In this document: in pieces, positions 11,179-18,518 of the stretch | How positions within the stretch are numbered: position 1 is the first letter of the stretch | Layout: each line of letters starts with the position of its first letter | Source: Acanthamoeba sp. SK_2022b | Taxonomy: Eukaryota; Discosea; Longamoebia; Acanthamoebidae | Direction of reading: 5' to 3' | Length of the DNA stretch: 32,673 nt | NCBI GenBank assembly: GCA_027943245.1 | Contig: JANDJZ010000574.1 | Coordinates: 1-32,673 of the forward strand | The notes under the pieces: model-generated | Seen by the model: only the letters and a program-made list of their open reading frames with translations | Told to the model about the DNA's origin: nothing | The model's database searches: none | Program-made: the position numbers and the translations under genes

Positions 11179-11661
11179 TCAATCGGTTTTTCGGACACTG
11201 GATCGCACTATCAGCGCGACCCAATACGTTTTCATGACGACTACCAAGCCCGCCAGCAGCGCCAGCCAACTCAGCCCCGGGACCAGCTTGGGTGCAGCCG
11301 CCAGCATGGCAATGCACAGCACCAGCTTCACCAGTTCCCAGCCAAAAATTCCCACCATGGCGGCTGCAGCGCCGCCCGGCCTCTTTCGTACGACGGCACG
11401 CGCAAACAGCGCTGCCGGCAACACCACCGACAAGGCACCGTAGGCAGCCGACCATCCGACCTCGGCGCGCCCCGTCACCAGCCATGCGACCAGTGCCACC
11501 AGCACGCCCACCACCGCCTGGACCACCACGAAACGCCACACAGACATCTGCGGGTTTCGCGTGCGCCACTCCTGAGCCTCCTCGGAGGTCAGGGGCTTGA
11601 AGTCGGAATCCTCGCCCTCAAGTTCCCTGTCAGCGTCTGTGTCGGCGGCGTAGTTTTTCAT
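11179..11661 (-). CDS. atpI: ATP synthase subunit I (c-ring assembly factor)
   Basis: A 160-residue membrane protein, first gene of the operon. A hydrophilic N-terminus (MKNYAADTDADRELEGEDSD) of about 40 residues precedes four hydrophobic segments: FVVVQAVVGVLVALVAWLVT, a segment around AAYGALSVVLPAALFAR, a third around FGWELVKLVLCIAMLAAAP, and a fourth around WLALLAGLVVVMKTYWVALI. AtpI proteins are poorly conserved but share this topology and position; they help c-ring assembly and may transport Mg/Ca. Identity relies partly on its place before atpB. Confidence 0.88.
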   Translation of the reverse strand: MKNYAADTDADRELEGEDSDFKPLTSEEAQEWRTRNPQMSVWRFVVVQAVVGVLVALVAWLVTGRAEVGWSAAYGALSVVLPAALFARAVVRKRPGGAAAAMVGIFGWELVKLVLCIAMLAAAPKLVPGLSWLALLAGLVVVMKTYWVALIVRSSVRKTD

Positions 11662-11711
11662 TGAATTCTCTAAGGCCGCAGACCAGACAAGACTTTTTCA
11701 CAAAGCCTCTG

Positions 11712-11748
11712 ATTATAAGTAAAAACCCCTGCCGAACGATAGGGGTTG
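11712..11748 (-). promoter_or_regulatory. Likely atp operon promoter with hairpin over the -35 side
   Basis: On the minus strand a perfect TATAAT (11717-11712) lies 50 bases before the atpI ATG. No good -35 is visible 16-18 bases upstream. Instead a hairpin with arms AACCCCT and AGGGGTT (11725-11731 and 11741-11747 region) followed by T5 lies there and looks like a minus-strand terminator. The -10 call is reasonable; the hairpin's role is unknown. Confidence 0.5.
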
Positions 11749-11881
11749 TTACGGGCATGCCCAAAACGGAGGCGGCGACCGGGCTGTGTGGCAGCCGGCC
11801 AACAGCGCCAGCCTCGCGCCGCAGGCCACTTGTTTGTTGTGTGTGGAGTTCTCGTGGCGGACGACGCGGCAGCCCCGGGCT

Positions 11882-11911
11882 GCGACATGGCCGCGAACGA
11901 TAGCGCACAAT
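11882..11911 (+). promoter_or_regulatory. Possible promoter for the DUF493-lipB-lipA operon
   Basis: GCGACA (11882-11887) and CACAAT (11906-11911) are separated by 18 bases and lie 37 bases upstream of the ATG of the first gene. The match to TTGACA/TATAAT is partial (4 of 6 and 4 of 6). Confidence 0.35.
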
Positions 11912-11947
11912 CGCCTCCAACGCCAAGCGATTAACCTTGATTCACCT

Positions 11948-12265
11948 ATGACCGACGCCTCCACCCCTACCCCCACCCCAGCCACCGAGCCGGGCGCGGA
12001 CCCGCGCAAGGATTCGCTGATCGAGTACCCGTCGCAGTTCCCCATCAAGGTCATGGGCGTCAAGGCCGAGCATCTGGTGCACGAGATCACCCAGATCGCC
12101 CAACGCTTCGACCCTGCCTTTGACGCCAGCACCATTGAATTGCGCCCCAGCAGCAGCGGCAAATACCTGGGCGTCACCGTCACGGTGACGGCGACCAGCC
12201 GCGAACAACTCGACGATCTGTACCGCGCCTTCACCTCGCATCCGCTGGTGAAAGTGGTGCTGTGA
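11948..12265 (+). CDS. DUF493 family protein (YbeD-like)
   Basis: A 105-residue soluble protein. After a Thr/Pro-rich leader (about 1-20) comes the YbeD fold: [20 protein letters not shown], then the helix [15 protein letters not shown] and the strands [20 protein letters not shown] and a C-terminal helix [21 protein letters not shown]. The ferredoxin-like ACT-related fold and position next to lipB are conserved in many Proteobacteria. The stop overlaps the lipB start by 4 bases (GTGA), so translation is coupled. The function is unknown; a regulatory role connected to lipoate has been suggested from gene neighbourhood only. Confidence 0.93.
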   Translation: MTDASTPTPTPATEPGADPRKDSLIEYPSQFPIKVMGVKAEHLVHEITQIAQRFDPAFDASTIELRPSSSGKYLGVTVTVTATSREQLDDLYRAFTSHPLVKVVL

Positions 12266-12987
12266 GCACCCTTGACGCGCAGCAGTCGCAGTCATTGGAC
12301 CTGCGCCTGCTGGGCCGCACGGACTACGAGGCCACGGTGCAGGCCATGCAGGCCTTCACCAGCCAACGCGATGCCGGCACGCGCGACGAGCTGTGGATAT
12401 GCGAGCACTCCGCACATTTCACACAAGGCCTCGCCGGCAAAAGTGACCACTTGCTGAGCCCTGGCGACATTCCCGTGGTGGCCACCAACCGCGGCGGACA
12501 GGTCACCTACCACGGCCCGGGCCAGGTGGTCGCCTATCCCTTGCTGGACCTGCAGCGCCTGGGCTACTTCGTGAAGGAATACGTGTTCCGCATCGAGGAT
12601 GCGGTCATCCGCACGCTGGAGCATTTCGGCATCACCGGCCACCGCGTGGAAGGTGCCCCCGGCATCTACGTGCGCCTCGACGACCCTCGCAGCCATGCCA
12701 TGCTGCCCCAGCGCCCGCAACTGCGCGCACCCGGCTCGCCCGCGCCCCAACCCGATTTTTCGGGGCTGGGCAAGATTGCAGCCCTGGGCATCAAGGTCAG
12801 CCGGCATTGCACCTATCACGGCGTTGCATTGAACGCCGCCATGGACCTGGAACCCTACGGCCGGATCAACCCTTGCGGCTACGCAGGGCTGCAAACGGTG
12901 GACCTTTCTACAATCGGCGTTCAGACAACCTGGGACGAAGCCGCGCGCGTGCTGGGACGACAGTTGCAGCGCCGCCTAGCCCCCTGA
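12262..12987 (+). CDS. lipB: Octanoyl-ACP:protein N-octanoyltransferase LipB
   Basis: A 241-residue enzyme that moves octanoyl from acyl carrier protein to lipoyl domains. The signature [20 protein letters not shown] lies at 77-96. The catalytic Cys is C205 in [14 protein letters not shown] and the catalytic Lys is K171 in [10 protein letters not shown], 34 residues apart as in the E. coli enzyme (K135/C169). Residues 142-169 are an insertion relative to E. coli, rich in Pro and Arg, which I have seen as usual for betaproteobacteria. The start is GTG, overlapping the stop of the DUF493 gene. lipA follows 10 bases later, giving a complete endogenous lipoate pathway. Confidence 0.96.
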   Translation: MSTLDAQQSQSLDLRLLGRTDYEATVQAMQAFTSQRDAGTRDELWICEHSAHFTQGLAGKSDHLLSPGDIPVVATNRGGQVTYHGPGQVVAYPLLDLQRLGYFVKEYVFRIEDAVIRTLEHFGITGHRVEGAPGIYVRLDDPRSHAMLPQRPQLRAPGSPAPQPDFSGLGKIAALGIKVSRHCTYHGVALNAAMDLEPYGRINPCGYAGLQTVDLSTIGVQTTWDEAARVLGRQLQRRLAP

Positions 12988-12997
12988 ATCCAGAACC

Positions 12998-13978
12998 ATG
13001 ACCACCAACACCGTCGTGCGCGAAGCGCAGTCACAAGCCGAGTACAACCCGCTGGCCAAGCAGAAGGCGGCAGCGAAGCTTTCGCGCATCCCGATCAAGG
13101 TCGAGCATGGCGAAGCACTCAAGAAGCCCGAGTGGATTCGCGTCAAGGCGGGCAGCCCCACCACGCGCTTCTACGAGATCAAGGACATCCTGCGCGCCAA
13201 CAAGCTGCACACGGTCTGCGAGGAAGCCTCCTGCCCCAACATCGGCGAATGTTTCGGCAAGGGCACGGCCACCTTCATGATCATGGGCGACAAGTGCACG
13301 CGCCGCTGCCCGTTCTGCGACGTGGGCCACGGCCGCCCCGACCCGCTGGACACCAACGAGCCGCTCAATCTTGCCAAAACGATTGCCGAGCTGCGCCTGA
13401 AATACGTGGTCATCACCAGCGTGGATCGCGACGACCTGCGCGATGGCGGCTCGGGCCATTTCGTGGAGTGCATCAAGAACATCCGCGAGCTCTCGCCGCT
13501 GACCCAGATCGAGATCCTGGTGCCCGACTTCCGTGGCCGTGACGACCGTGCGCTGGAAATCCTCAAGGCCGCACCTCCCGATGTGATGAACCACAACCTG
13601 GAGACCGCACCGCGCCTGTACAAGGAAGCACGTCCCGGCTCGGACTACCAGTTCTCGCTGAACCTGCTCAAGAAGTTCAAGGCCTTGCACCCCAAGGTTC
13701 CGACCAAGAGCGGCATCATGGTGGGCCTGGGCGAGACCGATGAGGAAATCCTGCAGGTCATGCGCGACATGCGTGCGCATGACATCGACATGCTGACCAT
13801 CGGCCAATACCTGGCACCCAGCAACAGCCACCTGCCGGTGCGTCGCTACGTGCACCCCGACACCTTCAAGATGTTCGAGGAAGAGGCATACAAGATGGGC
13901 TTCACGCATGCAGCCGTGGGCGCCATGGTGCGCTCGAGCTACCACGCGGACCAGCAGGCACACGCCGCCGGCGTCTGA
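12998..13978 (+). CDS. lipA: Lipoyl synthase LipA (radical SAM)
   Basis: A 326-residue radical SAM enzyme that inserts two sulfurs into octanoyl chains on lipoyl domains. The auxiliary cluster motif [12 protein letters not shown] gives C74, C79 and C85. The SAM cluster motif CTRRCPFC gives C100, C104 and C107. The C-terminal RSSY (312-315), whose serine ligates the auxiliary cluster, is intact. Further landmarks are [16 protein letters not shown] and [15 protein letters not shown]. The gene follows lipB by 10 bases and ends before two hairpins. All catalytic residues are present. Confidence 0.98.
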   Translation: MTTNTVVREAQSQAEYNPLAKQKAAAKLSRIPIKVEHGEALKKPEWIRVKAGSPTTRFYEIKDILRANKLHTVCEEASCPNIGECFGKGTATFMIMGDKCTRRCPFCDVGHGRPDPLDTNEPLNLAKTIAELRLKYVVITSVDRDDLRDGGSGHFVECIKNIRELSPLTQIEILVPDFRGRDDRALEILKAAPPDVMNHNLETAPRLYKEARPGSDYQFSLNLLKKFKALHPKVPTKSGIMVGLGETDEEILQVMRDMRAHDIDMLTIGQYLAPSNSHLPVRRYVHPDTFKMFEEEAYKMGFTHAAVGAMVRSSYHADQQAHAAGV

Positions 13979-13987
13979 GCCGGCGAT

Positions 13988-14010
13988 GGCCGCCTGCCTG
14001 CAGGGCGGCC
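13988..14010 (+). terminator. First hairpin after lipA
   Basis: GGCCGCC (13988-13994) pairs with GGGCGGCC (14003-14010) around a TGCCTGCA-like loop; the following TTCTTC is a poor U-tract. It probably assists the stronger hairpin just downstream. Confidence 0.5.
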
Positions 14011-14025
14011 TTCTTCACGCACTTC

Positions 14026-14056
14026 GGGGATGGCCTTTGCAGGCCATCCCCTTTTT
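14026..14056 (+). terminator. Strong intrinsic terminator of the lipoate operon
   Basis: A perfect 10-bp stem GGGGATGGCC (14026-14035) / GGCCATCCCC (14042-14051), loop TTTGCA, followed by T5 (14052-14056). Confidence 0.9.
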
Positions 14057-14148
14057 CATGTCTGGAGGCATGGCATTCAGGCACCGGTTTTGACCTGAAT
14101 ACACATTCAGCAAAAAACAATCGATGCCATGTGTCACCGGCATCTCGG

Positions 14149-14176
14149 TTGATGAATTTCCCGATCTCTTTATGAT
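14149..14176 (+). promoter_or_regulatory. Sigma-70-like promoter of the effector-like gene pair
   Basis: TTGATG (14149-14154) and TATGAT (14171-14176) are 16 bases apart, each 4-5 of 6 to consensus. Start of transcription would be near 14183, giving a leader of about 120 bases. The surrounding 120 bases (14101-14220) are about 42% GC by hand count, well below the flanks. Confidence 0.6.
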
Positions 14177-14179
14177 GCC

Positions 14180-14213
14180 GATTTTCCGAATGCTTTCTGC
14201 ATTCAAAAAAATC
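14180..14213 (+). repeat. Inverted repeat just after the predicted start of transcription
   Basis: GAATGC (14188-14193) and GCATTC (14199-14204) pair around TTTCT, and the outer GATTTT (14180-14185) pairs with AAAATC (14208-14213), giving a hairpin of about 12 bp with one small internal mismatch. No U-tract follows, so a 5' UTR structure or operator is more likely than a terminator. Confidence 0.45.
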
Positions 14214-14301
14214 CGAACGACCCAGGAATGCGGCTCAACGACATGAAATCCAGGATTTCGGGCGTTCGGGCGCCGATCCATTGACAAAGGGATAAATGCA
14301 T

Positions 14302-15006
14302 ATGGCCAATGACGAGCAAAAGGACCGTGCAGCATTCGATGCCGCCATACAGGCACTGAAAGCAGAGGTTGCCAATGCCGGGGTGCATCTCTCGCTGGAC
14401 TCATCTGCACGCCTGGCCTATGCCCGACAGATTCAGGCCATGGCCAACGAGCTTCAGTTGCAGGCCACGAGCGGCCGCATCACCTGGGGACAGGCTGCAC
14501 AACAGGCCCAGGAGGCCCGCAATGTCATCATGGAGATCATCCGAGGCCGCAGCACCCCCGTGGGCAGAGCCATGGCGCAACGCATCAAGAGCGAGGGCAA
14601 GACGCTCAATGAGCTGATTGCCCGCAAGGCCCAGCAATTGCACGGCCCCAACGTGCGGTTCGATCGCCTCACGGCGGCCCAGCAAAACGCCGTGTATGGC
14701 GAAATCGTCAAATCCGCCGGCAAGTCCAATGCCGCCATCACCCAGAGAATGCGCACGCTCTCCCGGGCAGGACGCGGCCTCCTGGTCTTCTCCATTGCGG
14801 TATCGGTCTACACCATCGCCAACGCAGACAACAAGGTGGAGGCCGCCGGCAAGGAATTGGCCGTCACAGGTGCCGGGATCGGTGGAGGCATGGCAGGTGG
14901 TGCCCTGGCCGGGCTGGCCTGCGGGCCCGGGGCACCTGCCTGCGTGGTGGTCGGCGCATTTGTCGGCGGGGCACTGGCTGCCATAGGCGTCGAATTCCTC
15001 TGGTGA
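14302..15006 (+). CDS. Putative toxin/effector-like protein with C-terminal glycine-zipper membrane module
   Basis: A 234-residue protein of three parts. Residues 1-85 are helical and polar. Residues 86-150 hold a segment with RFDRLTAAQQNAVYGEIVKS, a pattern I associate with regions next to toxin tips in polymorphic secreted proteins. Residues 155-234 are membrane-active in style: a hydrophobic helix (about 158-175, LLVFSIAVSVYTIA), then two glycine-zipper stretches (about 186-206 and 216-230, GGGMAGGALAGLACG and VGAFVGGALAAIG) split by CGPGAPAC, ending in Trp. This fits pore-forming effectors of contact-dependent or type VI systems. There is no signal peptide. The ATG at 14302 is 9 bases from AAGGGA; an ATG two codons earlier is an alternative. 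No VgrG, PAAR or Hcp gene lies nearby. The toxin call is inference. Confidence 0.55.
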   Translation: MANDEQKDRAAFDAAIQALKAEVANAGVHLSLDSSARLAYARQIQAMANELQLQATSGRITWGQAAQQAQEARNVIMEIIRGRSTPVGRAMAQRIKSEGKTLNELIARKAQQLHGPNVRFDRLTAAQQNAVYGEIVKSAGKSNAAITQRMRTLSRAGRGLLVFSIAVSVYTIANADNKVEAAGKELAVTGAGIGGGMAGGALAGLACGPGAPACVVVGAFVGGALAAIGVEFLW

Positions 15007-15022
15007 CACTTCAGGACAACAG

Positions 15023-15493
15023 ATGCGCATCCTCTCCGACCGGCAGTTGTCACTGCAGCCCGCCGCATCCCATCCTGCAGGGCAGGTACCGCAAAGCCGC
15101 CTGGTGCTCAACGGGAATGCAACGCCCATTCTGGTGGACGGCACCATTCTCGAGGCAGCCTTTCAATGGAACGACCTCTACCTTCTGTTCACCACCGATG
15201 ACACGCCCATGGAGGAGATGCTGCGGATCACGCTGCTCGACGAGAATTTGCAGGCACTCGACAAGGCCGTGATAGGCAGCATGTATTCCACGGGCAGCTT
15301 CTCGTTGCTGCCATCGGACGAACGATCGCTGGTGCGATTTCGATTCATGGGAAATACGGACTGGAGTGTCGAAATCCTGCAGGAACCTGGATTCCGGCTG
15401 CCATTTCTTGGCGATCCGCGCGCCGTCACGCGCCCCCTGGGGTTTTCGCGGCGCTTTGTCGTGCGAGGCCATCCTGAGCCGGAAAGCAACTGA
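15023..15493 (+). CDS. Partner of the effector-like protein (possible immunity or accessory protein)
   Basis: A 156-residue protein whose ATG is 16 bases after the stop of the preceding gene, with AGGA six bases upstream, so they form one unit. It has no signal peptide and no membrane helix. It is predicted beta-rich, with patterns such as RLVLNGNATPILVDGTILEA, AAFQWNDLYLLFTTDDTPME and SMYSTGSFSLLPSDERS. This looks like a compact soluble protein; I recall similar small proteins beside glycine-zipper effector genes in Burkholderiales but cannot name a family. Immunity to a pore-former is usually membrane-bound, so a chaperone or adaptor role is also possible. Confidence 0.5.
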   Translation: MRILSDRQLSLQPAASHPAGQVPQSRLVLNGNATPILVDGTILEAAFQWNDLYLLFTTDDTPMEEMLRITLLDENLQALDKAVIGSMYSTGSFSLLPSDERSLVRFRFMGNTDWSVEILQEPGFRLPFLGDPRAVTRPLGFSRRFVVRGHPEPESN

Positions 15494-15515
15494 TGCCGAC
15501 GCAGTTGAAGGCAAT

Positions 15516-15547
15516 AAAAAAGCAGGGCCAACGTGCATGCCCTGCTT
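15516..15547 (-). terminator. Minus-strand intrinsic terminator
   Basis: On the minus strand AAGCAGGGC (15547-15539) pairs with GCCCTGCTT (15528-15520) around a 10-base loop and runs into six T (15521-15516). On the plus strand there is no T-run. It would end ptsI read-through or the small RNA candidate. Confidence 0.8.
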
Positions 15548-15583
15548 GAATTGAATGCAATCGTGCTTTCCCGTTCCACGTAG

Positions 15584-15723
15584 AAAAAAAGCCTGGCTAA
15601 CCGGCAGACCGCTGGCTGGCAAACCGACTTGCTGCAGGCTGAACAGGCCTGGCGAGTCGCCCCACGATGAAACTGAAAAAGCTTGCAGCTCGAATTCCCC
15701 ACCAGAGAGCTTCTTGCTGCATT
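15584..15723 (-). ncRNA. Candidate Fur-regulated small RNA
   Basis: Predicted transcript of about 140 bases. It would start near 15723, seven bases after a TATGAT -10 element, and end at T7 (15590-15584) after CAGGCT, which pairs with AGCCTG at 15640-15635. If this end is leaky, the stronger terminator at 15516-15547 gives about 208 bases. No coding frame in the interval looks like a protein. The Fur-box-like site over the promoter suggests repression by iron-loaded Fur. Alternatively this is just the 3' region of the ptsI mRNA with an internal promoter. Prediction only. Confidence 0.4.
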
Positions 15724-15730
15724 GGAGCGG

Positions 15731-15760
15731 ATCATAACATCGAATGAGAATCAATCGCAA
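15731..15760 (-). promoter_or_regulatory. Promoter overlapped by a Fur-box-like operator
   Basis: Minus-strand -35 TTGCGA (15760-15755) and -10 TATGAT (15736-15731), spacer 18. The plus-strand text TGAGAATCAATCGCA (15745-15759) matches 11 of 14 informative positions of the 7-1-7 Fur consensus TGATAATnATTATCA and covers the -35 and part of the spacer, a classic repressing position. Confidence 0.5.
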
Positions 15761-15804
15761 CTGAAGTTGTGATTTTTTTGCCTCGCGCCTTCACTTGACC
15801 GAAG

Positions 15805-17583
15805 TCATGGGCTCAGCAGCGCTGCCGGGCTGTCCGAACGAAGGACTTCCTGCGCCCAGGCGGCCAGCTTGCGTGTGTCGGCACGCAAGATTTCCTGCTT
15901 GACGACCAGGATCTGCGCCGGATGCATGGAAAAGCTGCGCAGGCCCAGGCCCAGCAGCAGGCGCGTCATGGCCACATCGCCGGCGGTCTCCCCGCAGACA
16001 CAGACGCTCTTGCCTTGCGCCCTTCCTTCGGCGATCACATCCGCCACCAGCTTGAGCACGGCGGGATGCAGGGGATCGTAGAGATGGGCCACGGTCTCGT
16101 CGGCGCGGTCGATGGCCAGCGTGTACTGGATCAGGTCGTTGGTGCCGATGGACAGGAAGTCGAAATAGCGCAGGAAGGTGCGCACGATCAGCGCTGCCGC
16201 AGGCACCTCGATCATGGCGCCCAGCTTGACCGGGCCGTGCGCCACGCCGCGCGCGTCAAGCTCGCTTTGCGCCAACCTCACCTGGGCCAGGGTCTGCTCG
16301 ATCTCGCTTTGGTGGGCCAGCATGGGGAACAGCAGATGGATCTGCCCATGCGCGGCAGCACGCAGGATGGCGCGCAGCTGGGTGCGGAACATGGCCGGAT
16401 CGGCCAGGCTCCAGCGGATGGCGCGCAGACCCAGCGCGGGGTTCAGGTAGTAGTCCTTGGGCTGGGCCTTGTCCAGCGGCTTGTCGGCGCCCACGTCCAG
16501 CGTGCGAATGGTCACGGGCATGCCCTGCATTCCATCCACGGCTTCGCGGTAGGCCCGGTATTGCTCTTCCTCGCCGGGCAGGTTGCCGCCACGCCCCATG
16601 AACAGGAATTCCGTGCGGAACAGCCCCACGCCCACCGCGCCCGCATGCACGGCCGCAGGCCCGTCGCCGGGCTGCTCGATGTTGGCCAGCAGCTCGATAC
16701 GCTCTCCGTCCAGCGTCAGCGCAGGCGTGTGGCGCAGGCGCGAGAGGCGCTCGCGCTCGAGCTCGTTCTGGCGCTGGCGAAAGCCATATTCGGCCAGGAT
16801 GATGGGTGAGGGATCGACGATGACGACCCCTGCATTGCCGTCGATGATGATCCAGTCGTCCTGGCGGATCAGTTGCCCCGCAGCCCGGGCGCCGACCACG
16901 GCAGGAATGTCCATGCTGCGCGCCACGATGGCCGTGTGCGAAGTGCGGCCACCCACGGCCGTGATGAAGCCGGCAAACAACCGGCTCTTGAACTGCAGCA
17001 TGTCCACTGGCGACAGGTCCTGCGCCACCAGAACCAGCGGCGCCTCGGTGGCGCCATCGAGCAGCAGCGGCTGCTGCGGCGGCGTGCCCTCCCCCGTTGC
17101 CTCGACTGCCAACAGCTCGGCCGGTGCGGGCACGGGGCTGGCCATGCCCTTCATATGGCGCAGGATGCGCTCGACCACCTGCTCGAGGTCCGCCTTGCGC
17201 TCGCGCAGGTATTCGTCCTCCATCTCGTCGAACTGGCGCGAGACGACCTCCAGCTGCGTGGTCAGCGCCCATTCGGCGTTGTAGAGGCGATCGGATATCC
17301 AGTGCTTGATGGCGGCGGCCAGGGCCTCGTCCTGCAAAAGCAGCAGGTGGACGTCGAGCAAGGCATCCAGCTCGCCCGGCGCATCCTTGGGCATTTCATC
17401 CTGCAGGCGGCGCAGCTCGTCGATGACGGCATTGCGCGCACTGCGGGCGCGGTCGATTTCCGCGTCCACCTGGTCGGGCCGGATGAAGTAGTGCACCACC
17501 TCCATGCGGCTGGAGGCCACCACCACCGCACGCCCTATGGCGATACCCCGTGACACGGCCAGTCCGTGGATTGCAAACGTCAT
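15805..17583 (-). CDS. ptsI: PTS enzyme I (phosphoenolpyruvate-protein phosphotransferase)
   Basis: A 592-residue enzyme that takes phosphate from PEP and passes it to HPr. The phosphorylated His is H216 in GGRTSHTAIVARSMDIP. The PEP-binding barrel has LDVGADKPL and FRTEFLFMGR, the second signature LSIGTNDLIQYTLAIDRADE, and the active-site Cys in VCVCGETAGD. Length and order match EI (N-terminal HPr-binding domain, swivel His domain, C-terminal barrel). AAAGGACAGG precedes the ATG. It lies 117 bases downstream of ptsH. With EIIA-Man and HPr but no visible membrane EIIC, the system is probably regulatory. Confidence 0.97.
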   Translation of the reverse strand: MTFAIHGLAVSRGIAIGRAVVVASSRMEVVHYFIRPDQVDAEIDRARSARNAVIDELRRLQDEMPKDAPGELDALLDVHLLLLQDEALAAAIKHWISDRLYNAEWALTTQLEVVSRQFDEMEDEYLRERKADLEQVVERILRHMKGMASPVPAPAELLAVEATGEGTPPQQPLLLDGATEAPLVLVAQDLSPVDMLQFKSRLFAGFITAVGGRTSHTAIVARSMDIPAVVGARAAGQLIRQDDWIIIDGNAGVVIVDPSPIILAEYGFRQRQNELERERLSRLRHTPALTLDGERIELLANIEQPGDGPAAVHAGAVGVGLFRTEFLFMGRGGNLPGEEEQYRAYREAVDGMQGMPVTIRTLDVGADKPLDKAQPKDYYLNPALGLRAIRWSLADPAMFRTQLRAILRAAAHGQIHLLFPMLAHQSEIEQTLAQVRLAQSELDARGVAHGPVKLGAMIEVPAAALIVRTFLRYFDFLSIGTNDLIQYTLAIDRADETVAHLYDPLHPAVLKLVADVIAEGRAQGKSVCVCGETAGDVAMTRLLLGLGLRSFSMHPAQILVVKQEILRADTRKLAAWAQEVLRSDSPAALLSP

Positions 17584-17700
17584 TGCGCCTGTCCTTTGCC
17601 TGCTGCTGCGCAGGCCCCGGACCGTCGCAATGCGGCATCGTCCAGTTCCAGCGCGTGTTGCTCTGTTGCGCTCACCGTCTGCCAGCGCCGCAAAGGCACA

Positions 17701-17970
17701 TTACTGGCCTTCGCCAAACTTGTCGTTGATCAGGGCGGTCAGCGCATCCATGGCTTCCTGCTCCTGTGCTCCGTCGGTCTCCAGCAGCACCTCGGAGCCC
17801 ATGCCGGCAGCCAGCATCATCACGCCCATGATGCTCTTGGCATTGATGCGCCGCTCGCCCTTGCTCATCCAGACTTCGCAGGGAAAGCTGCCTGCAAGCT
17901 TGGTGAGCTTGGCGGAGGCGCGGGCATGCAGGCCCAGTTTATTGCTGATGGTGATAGGGGTCTTGATCAT
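17701..17970 (-). CDS. ptsH: HPr phosphocarrier protein
   Basis: An 89-residue carrier. The phosphorylated His is H15 in KLGLHARASAKL. The regulatory Ser is S46 in INAKSIMGVMMLAAGMG, the target of HPr kinase/phosphorylase in organisms that have it; many Burkholderiales do. Start codon and length agree with the family. Its first 32 bases overlap the end of the EIIA gene, so the two are translationally coupled and in one operon with ptsI. Confidence 0.97.
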   Translation of the reverse strand: MIKTPITISNKLGLHARASAKLTKLAGSFPCEVWMSKGERRINAKSIMGVMMLAAGMGSEVLLETDGAQEQEAMDALTALINDKFGEGQ

Positions 17971-18400
17971 TGGATGGTCGCGGACTCTGGTTCTGAGGCG
18001 TGTTCACGCCCACCTGCATCACCCCATGGCTGCCTCCCGCCAAGGCACGCTCGGCCACGGCTTCCAGCGCCTCGTGGCGATAGCCTATGGAGCGCAGCAG
18101 CATGGGCAAGTTCACTCCGGCCACCAGCCGCCCGGCAGGCAGTTGCGCCACAAGCCGCTGCGCCACGTTGCAGGGCGTCGCACCAAAGAGGTCGGTCAGC
18201 ACCAGCGTGGGCAGCCCCAGCAGGCCGCCATGGTCTTCAAGCAACTGCTCGGCACGCATCAGAGTGGCCTCGGGCGGCTCCTGAGCGGGCACATCCAGGG
18301 CAAGGACGTCCTCGGCACTGTCGGCGAACACATGCAGGGCGCATTCGCGCAGTGCCTGGGCCAAAGGTGCGTGGGTGAACAAAAGGATGCGCGTGGTCAT
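17939..18400 (-). CDS. PTS EIIA component, mannose/fructose (Man) family
   Basis: A 153-residue EIIA-Man type protein. It starts MTTRILLFTHAPLAQALREC; His10 in FTHAPLA is the expected phosphorylation site, as in the E. coli IIA domain of ManX. VLTDLFGATPCNVAQRL is the other conserved stretch (the (D/T)LxGGTP-like turn), and LVAGVNLPMLLR follows. No EIIB, EIIC or EIID is in the window, as in the incomplete regulatory PTS known from many betaproteobacteria. The ATG at 18400 was chosen over the upstream frame because it gives the family N-terminus. The last 32 bases overlap ptsH. Confidence 0.92.
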   Translation of the reverse strand: MTTRILLFTHAPLAQALRECALHVFADSAEDVLALDVPAQEPPEATLMRAEQLLEDHGGLLGLPTLVLTDLFGATPCNVAQRLVAQLPAGRLVAGVNLPMLLRSIGYRHEALEAVAERALAGGSHGVMQVGVNTPQNQSPRPSNDQDPYHHQQ

Positions 18401-18422
18401 GAAGTCACAGGGTTCGGAGTCG

Positions 18423-18453
18423 ATTATGGCGTGCGAAGGCGCATGCAGGGCAA
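18423..18453 (-). promoter_or_regulatory. Weak candidate promoter upstream of the EIIA-HPr-EI operon
   Basis: Minus-strand CATAAT (18428-18423) with TTGCCC (18453-18448) 19 bases upstream. The spacing is one or two bases long and the leader to the ATG at 18400 would be only about 16 bases, without a clear Shine-Dalgarno. Confidence 0.3.
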
Positions 18454-18518
18454 ACGGCGCGCCTGCGCTGCGCTCCATGCCACAGTTGCCTCCCGCATCC
18501 GTGGTTCCAAACCTGTTG

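Larger units (their letters stand above)
15494..15804. other. Noncoding stretch between the gene pair and ptsI
   Basis: In these 311 bases I see no convincing coding frame on either strand. It holds two minus-strand hairpin/U-tract structures (15516-15547 and 15584-15640) and a promoter with a Fur-box-like site (15731-15760), annotated separately. The segment 15721-15780 is AT-rich compared with its flanks. Confidence 0.7.

Noticed and set aside
11661..11903. 80-codon plus-strand frame in the atpI upstream region
   Set aside because: Covers the atp promoter region, no homology, no Shine-Dalgarno; treated as noncoding.
13031..13963. 310-codon minus-strand frame opposite lipA
   Set aside because: lipA is intact with all cluster cysteines; the opposite frame has no family character.
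15178..15735. Minus-strand frame starting next to the Fur-like promoter
   Set aside because: Its start overlaps the -10 element and it runs through both terminator hairpins and the partner gene; composition is not protein-like.
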